Below, piece by piece: positions 52,029 to 64,000 of a stretch of 64,000 bases of DNA (within the stretch, counting starts at the first letter, position 1; each line of letters starts with the position of its first letter). The DNA comes from Symbiodinium natans (Eukaryota; Sar; Dinophyceae; Suessiales; Symbiodiniaceae): positions 110,001-174,000 of the forward strand of contig CAJNDS010001735.1 in NCBI GenBank assembly GCA_905221605.1, read 5' to 3'. Under the pieces are notes generated by a model, which was not told the DNA's origin, did no database searches, and saw only the letters and a list, made by a program, of their open reading frames with translations. The translations under genes and the position numbers were made by a program.

Positions 52029-53345
52029 ATGGCGCACGCAGCTGGCGCTTACGTGCCACGCGCAACCTTACACCCTGAAACCGCCTGGAAACCCTCAACT
52101 CTGAGATCCTTCAGCCTTGAGTCTAAACCCAAAACCCGTAAATCCTAAACCTCCTGGGGTTTAGGGTTTCGGGTTTAGGGTTTAGGGTTTAGGGTTTAGG
52201 GTTTAGGGTTTAGGGTTTAGGGTTTAGGGTTTAAAGTTTAGGGTTTAGGGTTTAGGGTTTAGGGTTTAGGGGGGAACCCCAAAGCTACAGTCCTAAACCA
52301 GAAGACTCGCAGCTCAGGCACTGCTGCATCGAAGGTTCTCTTCAAGAAGGTTTGGGCCTCACAAAGTCCCACACAATCCCTAAACCCCAAACTCACTAGG
52401 GTTTGGGGTTTGGGGTTTGGGGTTTAGGGTTTAGTGTTTAGGGTTGAGGCTTTGGGCTTTAGAGCTTTGGGTTTTTGCCGGGGGCGGATTGGCGGAAGGG
52501 TTTAGGACTTAGAATTCCTCTCCGACACCCCTTGATCTGATATTCCCAGTCACAGTACGGGCTTGGACTAGCTGAGAGAAATGGAGGCTTACGAAAAACA
52601 CGGGACCCCTAAAAAAAGACCCCGAATAAACGGATCCCCCTTAGAATAAGGACTCCCAATAAGGTACCCCGAATTTCCTAAACCCCCAAATGCAGAAGCC
52701 TTAACAGGCCATGTGAGCTCCCCACCCAAAACCCTAAACCCTAAACCCTAAACCCTAAATCCTAAACCCTAAACCCTAAACCCTAAACCCCCTAAACCCC
52801 CTAAACCCTGACCTGGGGTGGGGAAAGAGAGATCGACCCAAGGCAGCCGCAGAGAAGCTCAGCTAGTGAATTGCTGCCTTCCCCGCCCCAGTTTCAGGTT
52901 GGAGGGTTTAGGGCTTAGGGTTTAGGGTTGAGGGTTTAGGGTTTAGGGTTTAGGGTGTAGGGTTTAGGGTTTAGGGTTTAGGCAACTAGAGACTAGACTC
53001 TTAGGGTTCAGGGTTCATAAGATTCAGGATTTGGATCTTCGGTTGATGGAAAAAGGGTGCCTCCGACCCACCCTACCCCAAAACCCGAGCCTCAACTCTT
53101 ACACACTGTAAATCCCTAACCCCCTAAAGGTTAGGGTCGTGTTGTTTGGGGGGCTTTGGGTCTGCAGGGTTTAGGGTCTTGGGCTTTTGGGGGGTTTCGG
53201 GGTTGCAGGGCTTGAGGGTTTTTGACCACTCTCGTGCATGGCATGTCAGAGTTTGTGAGACGGCCCTCTCCCTTCGTTTTGAAGGCGACGGCACGCGGAT
53301 TGCGCATGGGCAGCTGTCCACTCTTAGAGAGAGCTCTAGATCCTA
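52029..53345 (+). CDS. Plus-strand gene, unknown product, with a 17-nt micro-exon
   Basis: About 52029-52130 starts MAHAAGAYVPRATLHPETAW. 52302-52365 reads KTRSSGTAASKVLFKKVWAS (AACCAG acceptor). 52550-52586 reads SQYGLGLAERNG after CCCAG. 52696-52712, only 17 nt, completes GEALTGH-type codons (GAA GCC TTA ACA GGC CAT) before a canonical GTGAGC donor. About 52828-52895 reads ERSTQGSRREAQLVNCCLPR. About 53250-53345 reads CETALSLRFEGDGTRIAHGQ, ending SRSYS and TAA. Intron 52587-52695 is a family C element. No family recognised. Confidence 0.6.
52587..52695 (+). mobile_element. Family C introner (whole intron)
   Basis: GCTTACGAAAAACACGGGACCCC ... GGTACCCCGAATTTCCTAAACCCCCAAATGCAG: a 109-nt GC-AG intron. 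Removing it joins exon 52550-52586 (phase 1) to 52696-52712 in frame. Same internal words (TTAGAATAAGGAC..CCAATAAGG) as 46438-46533. Confidence 0.8.
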
Positions 53346-53459
53346 CTCCTAACCCTAAACCCTAAACCCTAAACCCTAGACCCTAAACCCTAGACCCTAA
53401 ACCCTAAACCCTAAACCCTAGACCCTAAACCCTAAACCCTAAACCCTAAACCTTCCTCC

Positions 53460-53628
53460 TCAAGGGGCCGGCTTGTACTGCAGGGTGGAGCGGCACCCGC
53501 TGTTGTTCCCGTAGTGGTTGCTTCCATGGGCCCCGTAGTAGAAAAACCGATCATCCTGTGGTTGGTTAGGGTTTAGGGCCTAGGGCTTGAGGTTTAGGGT
53601 TTAGGGCTTGGGGCTTAGGGTTTAGGGT

Positions 53629-53660
<32 letters not shown>

Positions 53661-56294
53661 GCTTTAGGGTTTAGGGTTCAGGGTTCAGGGTATAGGGTTT
53701 AGGGCTTAGGGTTTAGGGTTTGTTTAGGGTGTAGGGTTTAGGGTTTGAGAGATTAGGGTACGGGGAGGGAAGACGGGGTTAGAACATCGTATCTTTGGGC
53801 CTCTTGATGCTTGAAGCATGCAATAACCCCACATAAACCCAAAACACGGGCACAAAAGTTTGCAACAGAGGTGTTTCTTAAATTCCATGCAGCTCAGTGT
53901 ACAGGTCTGTAAACCGCGCAGATCAAGGCTAAGATGCTCCACATTCGATGAGACAAGGGTTTTAAGTTTAGGGGTTTGGGGTGTAGTGGTGTTTTCACCC
54001 AGTCGCCCTTAAACCTGAAACCCGAAATCCCAAAAACCCTCAAAGCCCCAAAACCCCAAACCGTCTAAACGCTGACCCCTAGACTCTAGACCCTAGACCC
54101 TAAACCCTAAACCCTAAACCCTAAACCCCCCAACCCCAAGCCGTCCTTCACCGTGCAGTTGCCCACAATCTGCCGGCCCAGGGAGCCCACGCAACGGGTG
54201 CGCTCCGTAGGGTGGAGACTCTGCGACCGGCCCATCACCTGGTTTGGGGGTTCAGGGGTTTGGGGTTTTGGGCGGTTCAGGGTTTCGGGGTTCAGGGTTT
54301 TAGGGTTTAGGGTTTAGGGTATAGGGTTTAGGGATAGGGGTTGGGGGTATCCCTAAACCCTAAACCCTAAAGCCTAAATATGGGTGTAGGGGTTTGGGGG
54401 TCTAGGTGTTTAGGGGTTTGCGGGCCTAGGGTTCTCTGCCTGATCGGAGCGATAGCATGGCATGCGGTCATCGGGGAAATGCTTAAACTTAAGAGGCAGA
54501 AGCGTTTTCTCGAAACTCTCAACCTTCAACCCCTCAAAAACGCCTAAACCTTAAACACCCCCCCTAAACTCCTAAACCCCAAACCCCTAGACCCTAAACC
54601 CTCAAACCCCTGAACTGAAGCCTAAACCCCTAAACCCCTAAACTCTGCACCCTAAACCCTAAACCGCTAAAACGCTAAAACCCTAAACCACCCGAAACCC
54701 TAATCCCCTAACCCCCAAAACCCCTATAGCCCTAAACCCTGAACAACCCCCAAACCCCTAAACCCCTAGACCCCTCAACCCCAAACCCCCAAACCCTAAA
54801 CCCCTGAAGCCTAAACCCGTAAACCGTAAACCCCCAAACTCTGCACCCTAAACCCTAAACCTTAAACCCCCTAACCCCCTAAACCCTAGACGACGTCATC
54901 CGACCTGCTGGCCCTGGCTGCTGTAGGCCAGCGCACGGAAGTCGTAGGCCAGGGCACGTGTGGCTGCATTCAAGGTGCCTCAGGCTTAGGATGTGTACGT
55001 AGGGTTCAGGGCTTAGCGTTCAGGACGTTTAGGACGTATAGGGTATACGGTTTAGGGAGGGGGGGTTAGGGTTGAGAGTTTTGGTGGTTCAGGCCCCCTT
55101 ATACTAAGAGTCCTTAACAGGGACTTTAGTACCCCCTGGTAGAATCCCCATTAAAGACCCTAAACCCTAAACCCTAAGCCCTAAACCCTAAAACCCTAAG
55201 CCCTAAGCCCTAAACCCTAAACCCTAAACCCTAAACCTCCAGGCGAGCTTCCCTCCGATGGGTCCACTCCAAAGAGCCGGAGTCGCGTGTCTCCGACGCC
55301 GGAGGTCTTCAGGGCGTGGTACTCCTTTCGGGTGGTAGATTTAGAAATAGGGTTCAGGCTTCAGAGTTCAGGGTTCAGGGTTCAGGGTTTAGGGTTTAGG
55401 GTGTAGGGTTTAGGGTTTAGGGTTGAGGGTTTCGGGGGTTTAGAGAAATAGATACACACACAGGTACATGTGAATGGGTATATATATATATGATACATTC
55501 ATTGCGCACGCACATGTATATATATATATATACATGTACGTGCGCAATGAATGTATCATGCAAGAAGTACAATGCACCAACGTAGAATTCAAACTGCATA
55601 ATGTGATATATATATATATATATACATACATATACATATACATATCTATATATATATATATATGTATATGTATATATATATGTATGTATGATGGTGTATT
55701 CTGGGGATGCTATCGTATGCGGGAATGTACGTGGCTCATTGTTGCTTTACATGAATCTCACCCGAGTATATGTAGATTTCAACGTGTGCCCTGCCCTAAA
55801 CCCAAAACCCGCCATTGCGCGTGCGGACCGTTCGTCGTGGAGGCAACCGGACATAGCATTTGAAGGGTTCTTAAGTTTTTTTGCTATGGCGCTGAAGGCT
55901 GAACAGCTTGCTTTAGCTTTGGGTTTTGGGGTTGGGGTTGAGGGTTTAGGGCTTTCAATTTAGCACGTAGAGTTTAAGGTTTAGGGTGAGGCGTTGGGCG
56001 GCACAGGCCTGGGAGCTTAGGGTGGTATAGCTGTTCGGGTTGAGGGTGTATTTTGTTAAAAACTGGTTTGAGGTTTAAGGTTGATAAAGGCTTGTGGGGC
56101 GTGTCGGCTTTATACGCTTTAAGAGGGTCTAGATGCGTTGACATAAGGTTTTCGGCTGTGGGGGACATTCTCGCACGACATATTTGGGGACTTCACCTTG
56201 ACGGCAGCCAGAAAGCGCAGTCCTCCCGCGTCCGGGTGCGGTCTCGGAAGTCGTGTATCCCGAAGGTGACGCCACGGTTTTCCAAGCTGGACAT
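53460..56294 (-). CDS. Minus-strand gene, unknown cysteine-containing protein, several exons
   Basis: In transcript order: 56197-56294 (possible start MSSLENRGVTFGIHDFRDRT then RTREDCAFWLPS; GTGAAG donor), about 55805-55860 (SGCLHDERSARAMAG), 55237-55324 (YHALKTSGVGDTRLRLFGVD), 54905-54963 (TRALAYDFRALAYSSQGQQ; GTCGGA donor), 54440-54487 (exactly 16 codons, FKHFPDDRMPCYRSDQ; GC donor), about 54142-54238 (VMGRSQSLHPTERTRCVGSL then GRQIVGNCTVKDG) and 53460-53555 (DDRFFYYGAHGSNHYGNNSG then CRSTLQYKPAP and TGA; ACCACAG acceptor). The minus reading is much the better one for most of these exons. No family recognised; conserved-looking Cys and aromatic residues suggest a secreted or lumenal fold. 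Confidence 0.6.
55491..55558. repeat. 68-nt near-perfect palindrome
   Basis: TGATACATTCATTGCGCACG..ACATGTA on each side of an AT centre, one mismatch between arms. It sits within an AT-rich stretch (55440-55690) and would form a hairpin in DNA or RNA. The many short open frames around it are artefacts of symmetry. Confidence 0.95.
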
Positions 56295-56399
56295 GGCTCT
56301 CAAAATGCAAACCCGACCTCCGAATAGACCCCCTGAAACCCTGTGAGCCTCTGAATGCCTACACCCAAGCTCAGGGCTCAAGCGCTGGGAGCCGGAGAA

Positions 56400-56470
56400 C
56401 ATGCGCGGCGCGACGTGCAGGCGAGACTACACCATGGCCGATGCGGCAGGTGACCATTTACTCTGCACAA
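56400..56470 (+). other. Open stretch on ambiguous strand
   Basis: Plus reads ENMRGATCRRDYTMADAAGD; minus reads CRIGHGVVSPARRAAHVLRL. Neighbouring exons are minus. 56580-56710 holds an AT-rich stretch without a gene. Confidence 0.2.
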
Positions 56471-56780
56471 GGAGCTCTGCAACTTGGGTCTAGGGTTTAG
56501 GGTTGAGGGTTCAGGGTTCAGGGTTCAGAGTTCAGGGTTTAGGGTTTAGGGTTTAGGGGTTAGGGTTTAGGGTTTCGGGTGCCTAGAAATGGTCTGCTCA
56601 TCAAATTTTCCCCAGCTACCGTTTCAGTATATTGCCCTATACCACAATACCTAATAGGAAGGTCTATGCGCTTTAAGCTCTTTCAGGCGTCAATTTGGTT
56701 CCAAAAGGAACCCACCCTCACCCTAAATCCTAAACCCTAAACCCTAAACCCTAAACCCTAAACCCTAAACCCTCTAAGCC

Positions 56781-58912
<2,132 letters not shown>

Positions 58913-58959
58913 ATTTAGAATTTTGAGGCTTTTCGGGGTATAGGGGTTTTTAAAAATTT

Positions 58960-59912
58960 AGATGATCTGCGGAAGGCTCCGGGGCTTCCCCAGACCATTT
59001 CAAATTTTAAAAACCCTTAAAATCCATAATTGCTTTTGAACAGGCAGCCCTTTTAAAATTCTAATGGATTTAAGGTATCTAAAGCCATTCCAAATTTTCA
59101 GGATTCAAAAGGCTTGAAAGTACTTAAAAACCTGAAAACGTTAATCCCTTAAAATTCCAAAATACCTTAAAATTTTAAAAGGGCAGCCGTTCAAAATCAA
59201 GGCAGTTACGGGTTTTAGAATTGAACATCCTACAATCCTGTCCTGTTAAAGGGTTTGTAATGATTTACATGGTCTGGGGAAGGCACCGGGGCTTCTCCAG
59301 ACCATTGACAACTAAATTTAAAAAACCTTAAAATCCTAACAGGGCAGCCACATAAATGTTTTAGCATTTTAAGGTTTTTAAAAGGCTTTAAAACCTTTAA
59401 AATCCTGAGAATGCTGAAACAGAATTTTAAGGATTTTGAGAAGATGTTAAGGATTTTAAAAGTTCAGATGGTCTGGGGAAGCCCCGGTGCCCTCCCCAGA
59501 CCATTTAAATTTCTAACAGTTTTTTGCAAAATGGTCTGGGGGGGGCCCGGTGCCTCCCCCAGATCATTTAAATTTGTAACAATCCTTGAAACCCTTAACC
59601 CTAAAAACCAAACCCGAAACCCTTAACACTAAACCCTAAACACTCAGCACCAGACCCTAAACACTAATCCTAAAAACTTCTCACTAAGAGCCCTTAGCAC
59701 AAACCCCACGCACTTAACACGAAACCCTAAACGCTTAAGCACTAAACCCTACACTAGACCCTAAAAGCTTAAACACTAAACCTTAAAAACTAAACTCTAA
59801 ACATTACACACTAAACCCTACACACTAAACCCTGAACACTAAACCCTAAACGGCAGGATTTTTTAAGTTGTCACTGGTCTGGGGAAGCCTCGGTGCCTTC
59901 CCCAGATCATGT
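58960..59912. repeat. Five dispersed copies of a strong hairpin in AT-rich sequence
   Basis: ATGGTCTGGGGAAGCCCCGG..CTTCCCCAGACCAT-type palindromes at 58964-58996, 59270-59306, 59467-59503, 59531-59567 and 59874-59910. Each has arms of about 14 nt around a G/C centre and is followed by TTTAAATTT. Between them are TTAAAA-rich sequence and CCCTAAACACT variants. No gene supported in 58920-60690. Confidence 0.9.
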
Positions 59913-60660
59913 AAATTTGTAAAAACCCTTAAAACCCTTAAAACCCTTAAAACCCTTAACCCTAAAACCAAACCCTAAACACTCAGCACTAGACCCTAAA
60001 CACTAACCTTAAAAACTTAACACTAAGCCCTCAGCACAAACCCCAAACAAACGCTTAAGCACTAAACCCTAAACACTTAAACACTGCACCCTAAAAACTA
60101 GACCCTACATATTACACACTAAACCCTACACACTAAACCCTAAACACTAAACAGTAAACCCCAAAGCCGGAACCTCAAGCCCTACTAAATCTAAACCTGA
60201 ATCCAAAAGCTCGTCGGGGTTTCACATGCTTACTGTTCGGATTTTAGAGTTTAGGGCTTTATTTGGTTTAGGGTTTTAACCAAGCCGCCAGTCGCTTGAC
60301 CCTAAACCCTGAACCCAAACCCTAGACCCTAAACTTAACACTGAACCCTAAACACAAAACACTAAACTCTGGAACCTACACACCAAACCATAAACACTGA
60401 ACACTAATTCCTAAACCCGAAACAACACATCCTGAACCCTAAACCAACCCCAAACCAAAAGGCCATGGGGTTTCAGTCCTTTAGGGTTTTTAAACTTCAT
60501 CAGTAAAGTTTTTGGGTTTTAGACATTATCCAAGTCGCTTAACCCTAAACCCTAAAATGTAAACCCTAAGCCTTTAAAACCAAAACCTAAACACTACACC
60601 CTAAACACTAAACACTGAACCCTAAACACTAAACCCTACAAACCTTAAACAATAAACACT
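59600..60660 (-). repeat. Degenerate CCCTAAACACTAA repeat
   Basis: Irregular CCCTAAACACT, TTAAACACT and CCTTAAAA words, a telomere-unit derivative found only here. No exon supported. Confidence 0.85.
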
Positions 60661-60699
60661 AAACCGTAATCCCTAAACGTGCATATGGAGAACATGGGC

Positions 60700-61050
60700 C
60701 CCAGACTCCATATGCACCCGGGCCCCGGACTCCAGACTCCAGATTTCCAGAAAAAATCTGGAGTACCGCGGCCCCGGACTCCAGACTCCAGATTTCCAGA
60801 AAAACTCTGGAGTTCCGCGGCCCCGGACTCCAGACTCCCCAGAAAAAATCTGGAGTACCGCGGCCCCGGACTCCAGACTCCAGATTTCCAGAAAAAATCT
60901 GGAGTACCCGGGGCTCCAGACTCCAGATTACAGACTCCAGAATCTGGAGTCCAGGGTCCCGGTACTCCAGATTTTTCCTGGAAATCTGGAGTTTGGAGTC
61001 TGGAGGTGCTCCAGATATTTTCTGGAAATCTGGAGTCTAGAGTCCCGCCC
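60700..61050. repeat. Tandem and inverted array of CTCCAGATTTCCAG hairpins
   Basis: Units of CCCCGGACTCCAGACTCCAGATTTCCAGAAAAAATCTGGAGTACCGCGG repeat about four times at 60709-60910. Inverted units (CTCCAGATTTTTCCTGGAAATCTGGAG) then follow to 61050. Each unit is a small hairpin and the two halves form a larger inverted repeat. Long open frames on both strands are artefacts. Confidence 0.92.
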
Positions 61051-61269
61051 CTCCCAAAACCAGCCTTCCCGAGGCCAAATGTGTGGATCATGGGGGGGCG
61101 AGTATATATATACATATATAGAAAATATGACTATATATGTAGTTGTAGATATATACACACACTTCTACATTATGTAAATGTAATTAGTGGCTGTATCATA
61201 AAAAAACATACATATCGAACATATTTTGCCATATTAATATACATCTCCAAAAGAAGGCCTGTTGTGATG

Positions 61270-61422
61270 CACCCTTCCGTTGCTGCAAACATGAAACTGG
61301 ATTCAGAACAAAGAGCAGCATCCGCTTGGACTTGGCGTGCTTATGTTCTTCTGTCGTACCTAGCTTCTTTTCAAGAAAAATCTGTGAGAATGTTGTTGTA
61401 CACATCACAATGTCATGCGTGA
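61270..61422 (+). CDS. AT-richer open frame, possible exon
   Basis: Plus strand reads MHPSVAANMKLDSEQRAASA then WTWRAYVLLSYLASFQEKSV and a TGA stop. The overlapping minus frame is also open. Codon third positions are AT-rich, unlike other exons here, and flanks are AT-rich. Could be a retrosequence or a low-GC gene; unrecognised. Confidence 0.3.
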   Translation, partial: HPSVAANMKLDSEQRAASAWTWRAYVLLSYLASFQEKSVRMLLYTSQCHA

Positions 61423-61666
61423 AGTATGGCCTCTCAAATAAGGTGACCGACCGATCCATATGTATCTAAAACCTTATTGAACATTATGGTGTGGCAGATC
61501 TGTGCTTTATGTATGGTGAAAACAGGGTAGGGGCGCGGCCCCAAACCCTCAACCTCGCAAGACCACGCACGAAACTAGCCACGTCGGACCTTCGACCCTA
61601 AGCCCTAATTAAACTCCAAAGCGTCGTCCCTAAACCCTGAACCCCTCAACCCTTATGGTTTAGGGC

Positions 61667-61692
61667 TCTCTCTCTCTCTCTCTCTCTCTCTA
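61667..61692. repeat. (CT)n microsatellite
   Basis: About 13 CT units. The flanking region 61430-61950 has no supported exon; it holds CCCTAAA tracts at about 61795-61945. Confidence 0.95.
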
Positions 61693-61954
61693 TCGCCACC
61701 TCACATCTAAAACCATTTATTTTTGTGGATATGCACATTATGCATATGTATACACATATTCTTTATCGGCTTTAACCCCTAGCCCCTAATCCCCAAACCC
61801 TAAACCCATAAACCCTGAACACTGAACCCTGAACCCTAAACCCTAAACCCTAAACCCTACACCCTAAACCCTAAACCCTAACCCCTATATCCCCTAAACC
61901 CCAAACCCTAAACCCTAAACCCTAAACTCTAAACCCTGAACCCTACTACTCGGC

Positions 61955-62282
61955 CCCCAGTGGCGCAGGCGATCCGGGGTGACGCCGGAGCCGGGACCGC
62001 CCAGGGCGATGAAGAGCCGCCTGTCTTCGGTTCATGTTACGGAACAGAAAGGTTCAGGGTTTAGGGTTTGGGGTTTAGGGTTTAGGGTTTAGGGTTTGGG
62101 GTTTAGGGTTTAGGGCTTGGGTTTAGGGTTAGGGTTAGGGTTTAGGGTGGGGTTAGGGTTTAGGTTTAGGGTGAGGGTTTAGGGTTTAGGGCTTAAGTTG
62201 CCACAAAAGAGATCCTCAAGCCAGCCCACTCAAGCGAGGCAGCCATACTTTCAGAGGGTGGCTCCACTTGGGGCCCAGATGA
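61955..62282 (-). CDS. Minus-strand exons, unknown product (about 62194-62282, 61955-62024)
   Basis: 61955-62024 reads RLFIALGGPGSGVTPDRLRH with a GC donor. About 62194-62282 reads SGPQVEPPSESMAASLEWAG then LRISFVAT and a possible TAA. The plus strand at 61955-62024 is also open (AQAIRGDAGAGTAQGDEEPP). The minus reading fits the local array. No family recognised. Confidence 0.45.
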
Positions 62283-62309
62283 CTTGGGGCTTTGGTCTTC
62301 GGACTCAGG

Positions 62310-62540
62310 TCTAGGGTTTAGGGGTTTAGGGTTTAGGGGTTTAGGGGTTTAGGGGTTTAGGGGTTTAGGGGTTTAGGGGTTTAGGGGTTTAGGGGTTTAG
62401 GGGTTTAGGGGTGTAGGGGTTTAGGGGTTTAGGGGTTTAGGGGTTTAGGGGTTTAGGGGTTTTGGGGTTTAGGGGTTTAGGGGTTTAGGGGTTTAGGGGT
62501 TCAGGGGTTCAGGGGTTTAGGGGTTTAGGGGTTAGGGTTT
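62310..62540 (+). repeat. (TTTAGGGG)n array
   Basis: About 27 octamers TTTAGGGG, the same variant as the 49.4-50.8 kb array, within the minus exon chain. Confidence 0.97.
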
Positions 62541-62853
62541 AAGGGTGTTGAGGGTTCAGGGTTTGAAGGGCTTGAGGGGGTCAGGGGGGTTAGGGCCTCG
62601 GAGTGGTAGACAGAAGCTCTGCACTAACCCTAAACCCCAAACCCCAAACCCTAAACCCTAATGGTTTGGCGAGGCGCATTTGTGATTGCACAAACACCGA
62701 CACGTGTGCCCCTGACCCACCCCCCGGTCCCCACCCCGAACCTAAACCTTTAGGGTTTAGGGTTTAGGGTTTAGGTTTAGGGTTTAGGGCTTAGGGCTTA
62801 CGGTTTGGGGTTTAGGGTTTAGGGTTAACCCTAAACCCCAAGTAAGCCTTAGC

Positions 62854-63533
62854 CCGCCTGAAGCTGGGCATCTGGTTGGGCGTCCACTCCATCGCCAGCT
62901 TAATCCGGAGGCACTTCCTTTGGGTTTCGGGCTTGGGGTTCGGGGTTTCGGGTTTCAGGGCTGAGTCAAACCCTTGATCACCTAAACCCTAAACCCTAAA
63001 CCCGAAACTTTATGCAGCCAGATCTCAATCCTCAACCCTAACCTCGCCTTCTACCTTCGCAACCCCAAAATTCACTGAGAGTGAAACACCCCAAACCCTA
63101 ACCCCCAAACCCCAAACCCCTAACCCCAAACCCCAAACCCCAAACCCTAAACCGAGCCCCCACCCCCTTTTCCAAGAAAAACTCGCGTGCGAATCTACGC
63201 CCAGGCAGCTGTAGCACGTCCCGATCCCCGTAGTTGGCCAAGCGCTCCGCGTAGTGCAGGGGCATCTGAGGCACCTGCGCGCCCCCAGGGGTTTAGGGTT
63301 TAGGGTCTGGGGTTTTGGGTTTGGGGTTGAGGGGTTTAGGGTTTAGGGTTTAGGGTTTAGTGTTTCGGGTTTCGGGTTTAGGGTTTAGGGTTTAGGGTTT
63401 AGGGTTTAGGGTTTAGGGTTTAGGGTTTAGGGTTTAGGGCCTGGACAGAAAGCCAGAGGTGGCAAGAGCTTGGGGTACTTCCAAGGTGTCATCTCGAAGC
63501 AGGGAGATATACAAGCGTGACCACGCCGCACTA
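62854..63533 (-). CDS. Three minus-strand exons, unknown product (63441-63533, 63164-63274, 62854-62913)
   Basis: 63441-63533 reads AAWSRLYISLLRDDTLEVPQ then ALATSGFLS, GC donor. 63164-63274 is exactly 37 codons (VPQMPLHYAERLANYGDRDV then LQLPGRRFAREFFLEKG) after GCGCAG. 62854-62913 is exactly 20 codons (CLRIKLAMEWTPNQMPSFRR) with a GC donor. The frames are clean and separated by CCCTAAA and TTTAGGG tracts. No family recognised. Confidence 0.65.
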
Positions 63534-63702
63534 CTGACGGCGTAAGAACCACCAAAACATCTTGCTGAGAAGGTCAATATAACTAGGGATTGGTAGTGTT
63601 TGTTTTCCAAGGGTTCTTAAGCCAATAGTAAATGCAAGGTTGGGGACTTTTTGTGGTTCAGGGCTTAGGGCCTAGGGCCTAGGGATTCTGTCTCAAGACG
63701 TC

Positions 63703-64000
63703 AAAGCTCCTGAAGCTGAGGCCTTAAGGAGCTCGTCACGTGCAAGAGCGGGTGCGAAAGGTGCAGAAGGCACATGGTCTCTTCAGTCCTATGTTGAGGC
63801 GCGGGCTTTTCCGAACATCTGTTTCATACGGCCAGGCGCTGCTGACGCACTTCGTTCGGGTCGGCGAAAACAGGCACACGAACAACCCTAGACCCCTATG
63901 CATGAGTTACAGAGGGCATGGTGCTGCACAAGTGCGCCTCTGGTGCATGACTGCTGGCAAGGCCGAGGGACGCCCAAGATCCCTTATTTCGATAGCCCAG
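63703..64000 (-). CDS. Exon at the right edge (63911-64000+) and ambiguous open stretch 63703-63898
   Basis: 63911 to the edge reads LGYRNKGSWASLGLASSHAP then EAHLCSTMPS on minus with a GTAACT donor; it continues past position 64000. At 63703-63898 plus is open for about 64 codons (VKAPEAEALRSSSRARAGAK), while minus gives PVFADPNEVRQQRLA before GTATGA. I favour minus by context. Confidence 0.4.

Noticed and set aside
55417-55863. Tyr-Ile-rich open frames
   Set aside because: Caused by (TA)n tracts and the palindrome; no coding character.
60645-61422. 156- and 247-codon open frames with Pro-Asp-Phe repeats
   Set aside because: Generated by the inverted CTCCAGATTTCCAG array; both strands give equivalent peptides. 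Only the non-repeat tail at 61270-61422 was kept as a weak candidate.

Overview
The window looks like nuclear DNA of a dinoflagellate. Four observations support this. (1) It is saturated with Arabidopsis-type telomere units (TTTAGGG/CCCTAAA and variants such as TTTAGGGG, CTTAGGG, TTGAGGG). (2) Between these tracts lie short GC-rich islands of about 30-170 nt, and many translate cleanly and join in frame as micro-exons. (3) Many inferred 5' splice sites are GC or GA rather than GT, and acceptors are often AG|G, as described for dinoflagellates. (4) A gene with a ubiquitin-like N-terminus followed by ankyrin repeats is of a kind I associate with dinoflagellates. No bacterial, organellar, rRNA or tRNA gene was seen. 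The species cannot be named from this sequence.

Recognisable genes, all inferred by joining exons by eye: a UbiE/COQ5/MenG-type quinone C-methyltransferase (minus, about 4.7 kb to beyond the left edge, 3' incomplete); an alpha-kinase (minus, about 21.0-17.2 kb); a DnaJ cysteine-rich zinc-finger protein with a SAP motif (minus, 23.7-21.1 kb); and a ubiquitin-like/ankyrin protein (minus, 28.7-26.7 kb; four exons totalling 1218 nt = 405 codons plus stop). Most other exons are clear by frame, phase and splice signals but have no family I can name.

Inferred layout: minus-strand genes from 0 to 28.7 kb; divergent switch at about 28.75 kb; plus exons 28.8-33.1; minus 33.2-38.6; divergent switch at about 38.7; plus 38.9-40.1; minus 40.0-43.65; plus about 43.9-49.4; a 1.4 kb TTTAGGGG-type array (49.4-50.8) at a convergent junction; minus 50.8-51.8; plus 52.0-53.35; minus 53.46-58.9; AT-rich hairpin satellites 58.9-61.1; minus 61.95 to the right edge. 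Strand calls are weaker where both strands are open.

Non-coding structure: introns are built largely from telomere-type tracts plus at least eight families of short (about 90-125 bp), mostly inverted-repeat elements. Several of these occupy an entire intron from splice site to splice site, as introner elements do. The telomere-repeat introns and the introner-like families are the most interesting system in the window. Exon limits come from manual reading and need transcript data.
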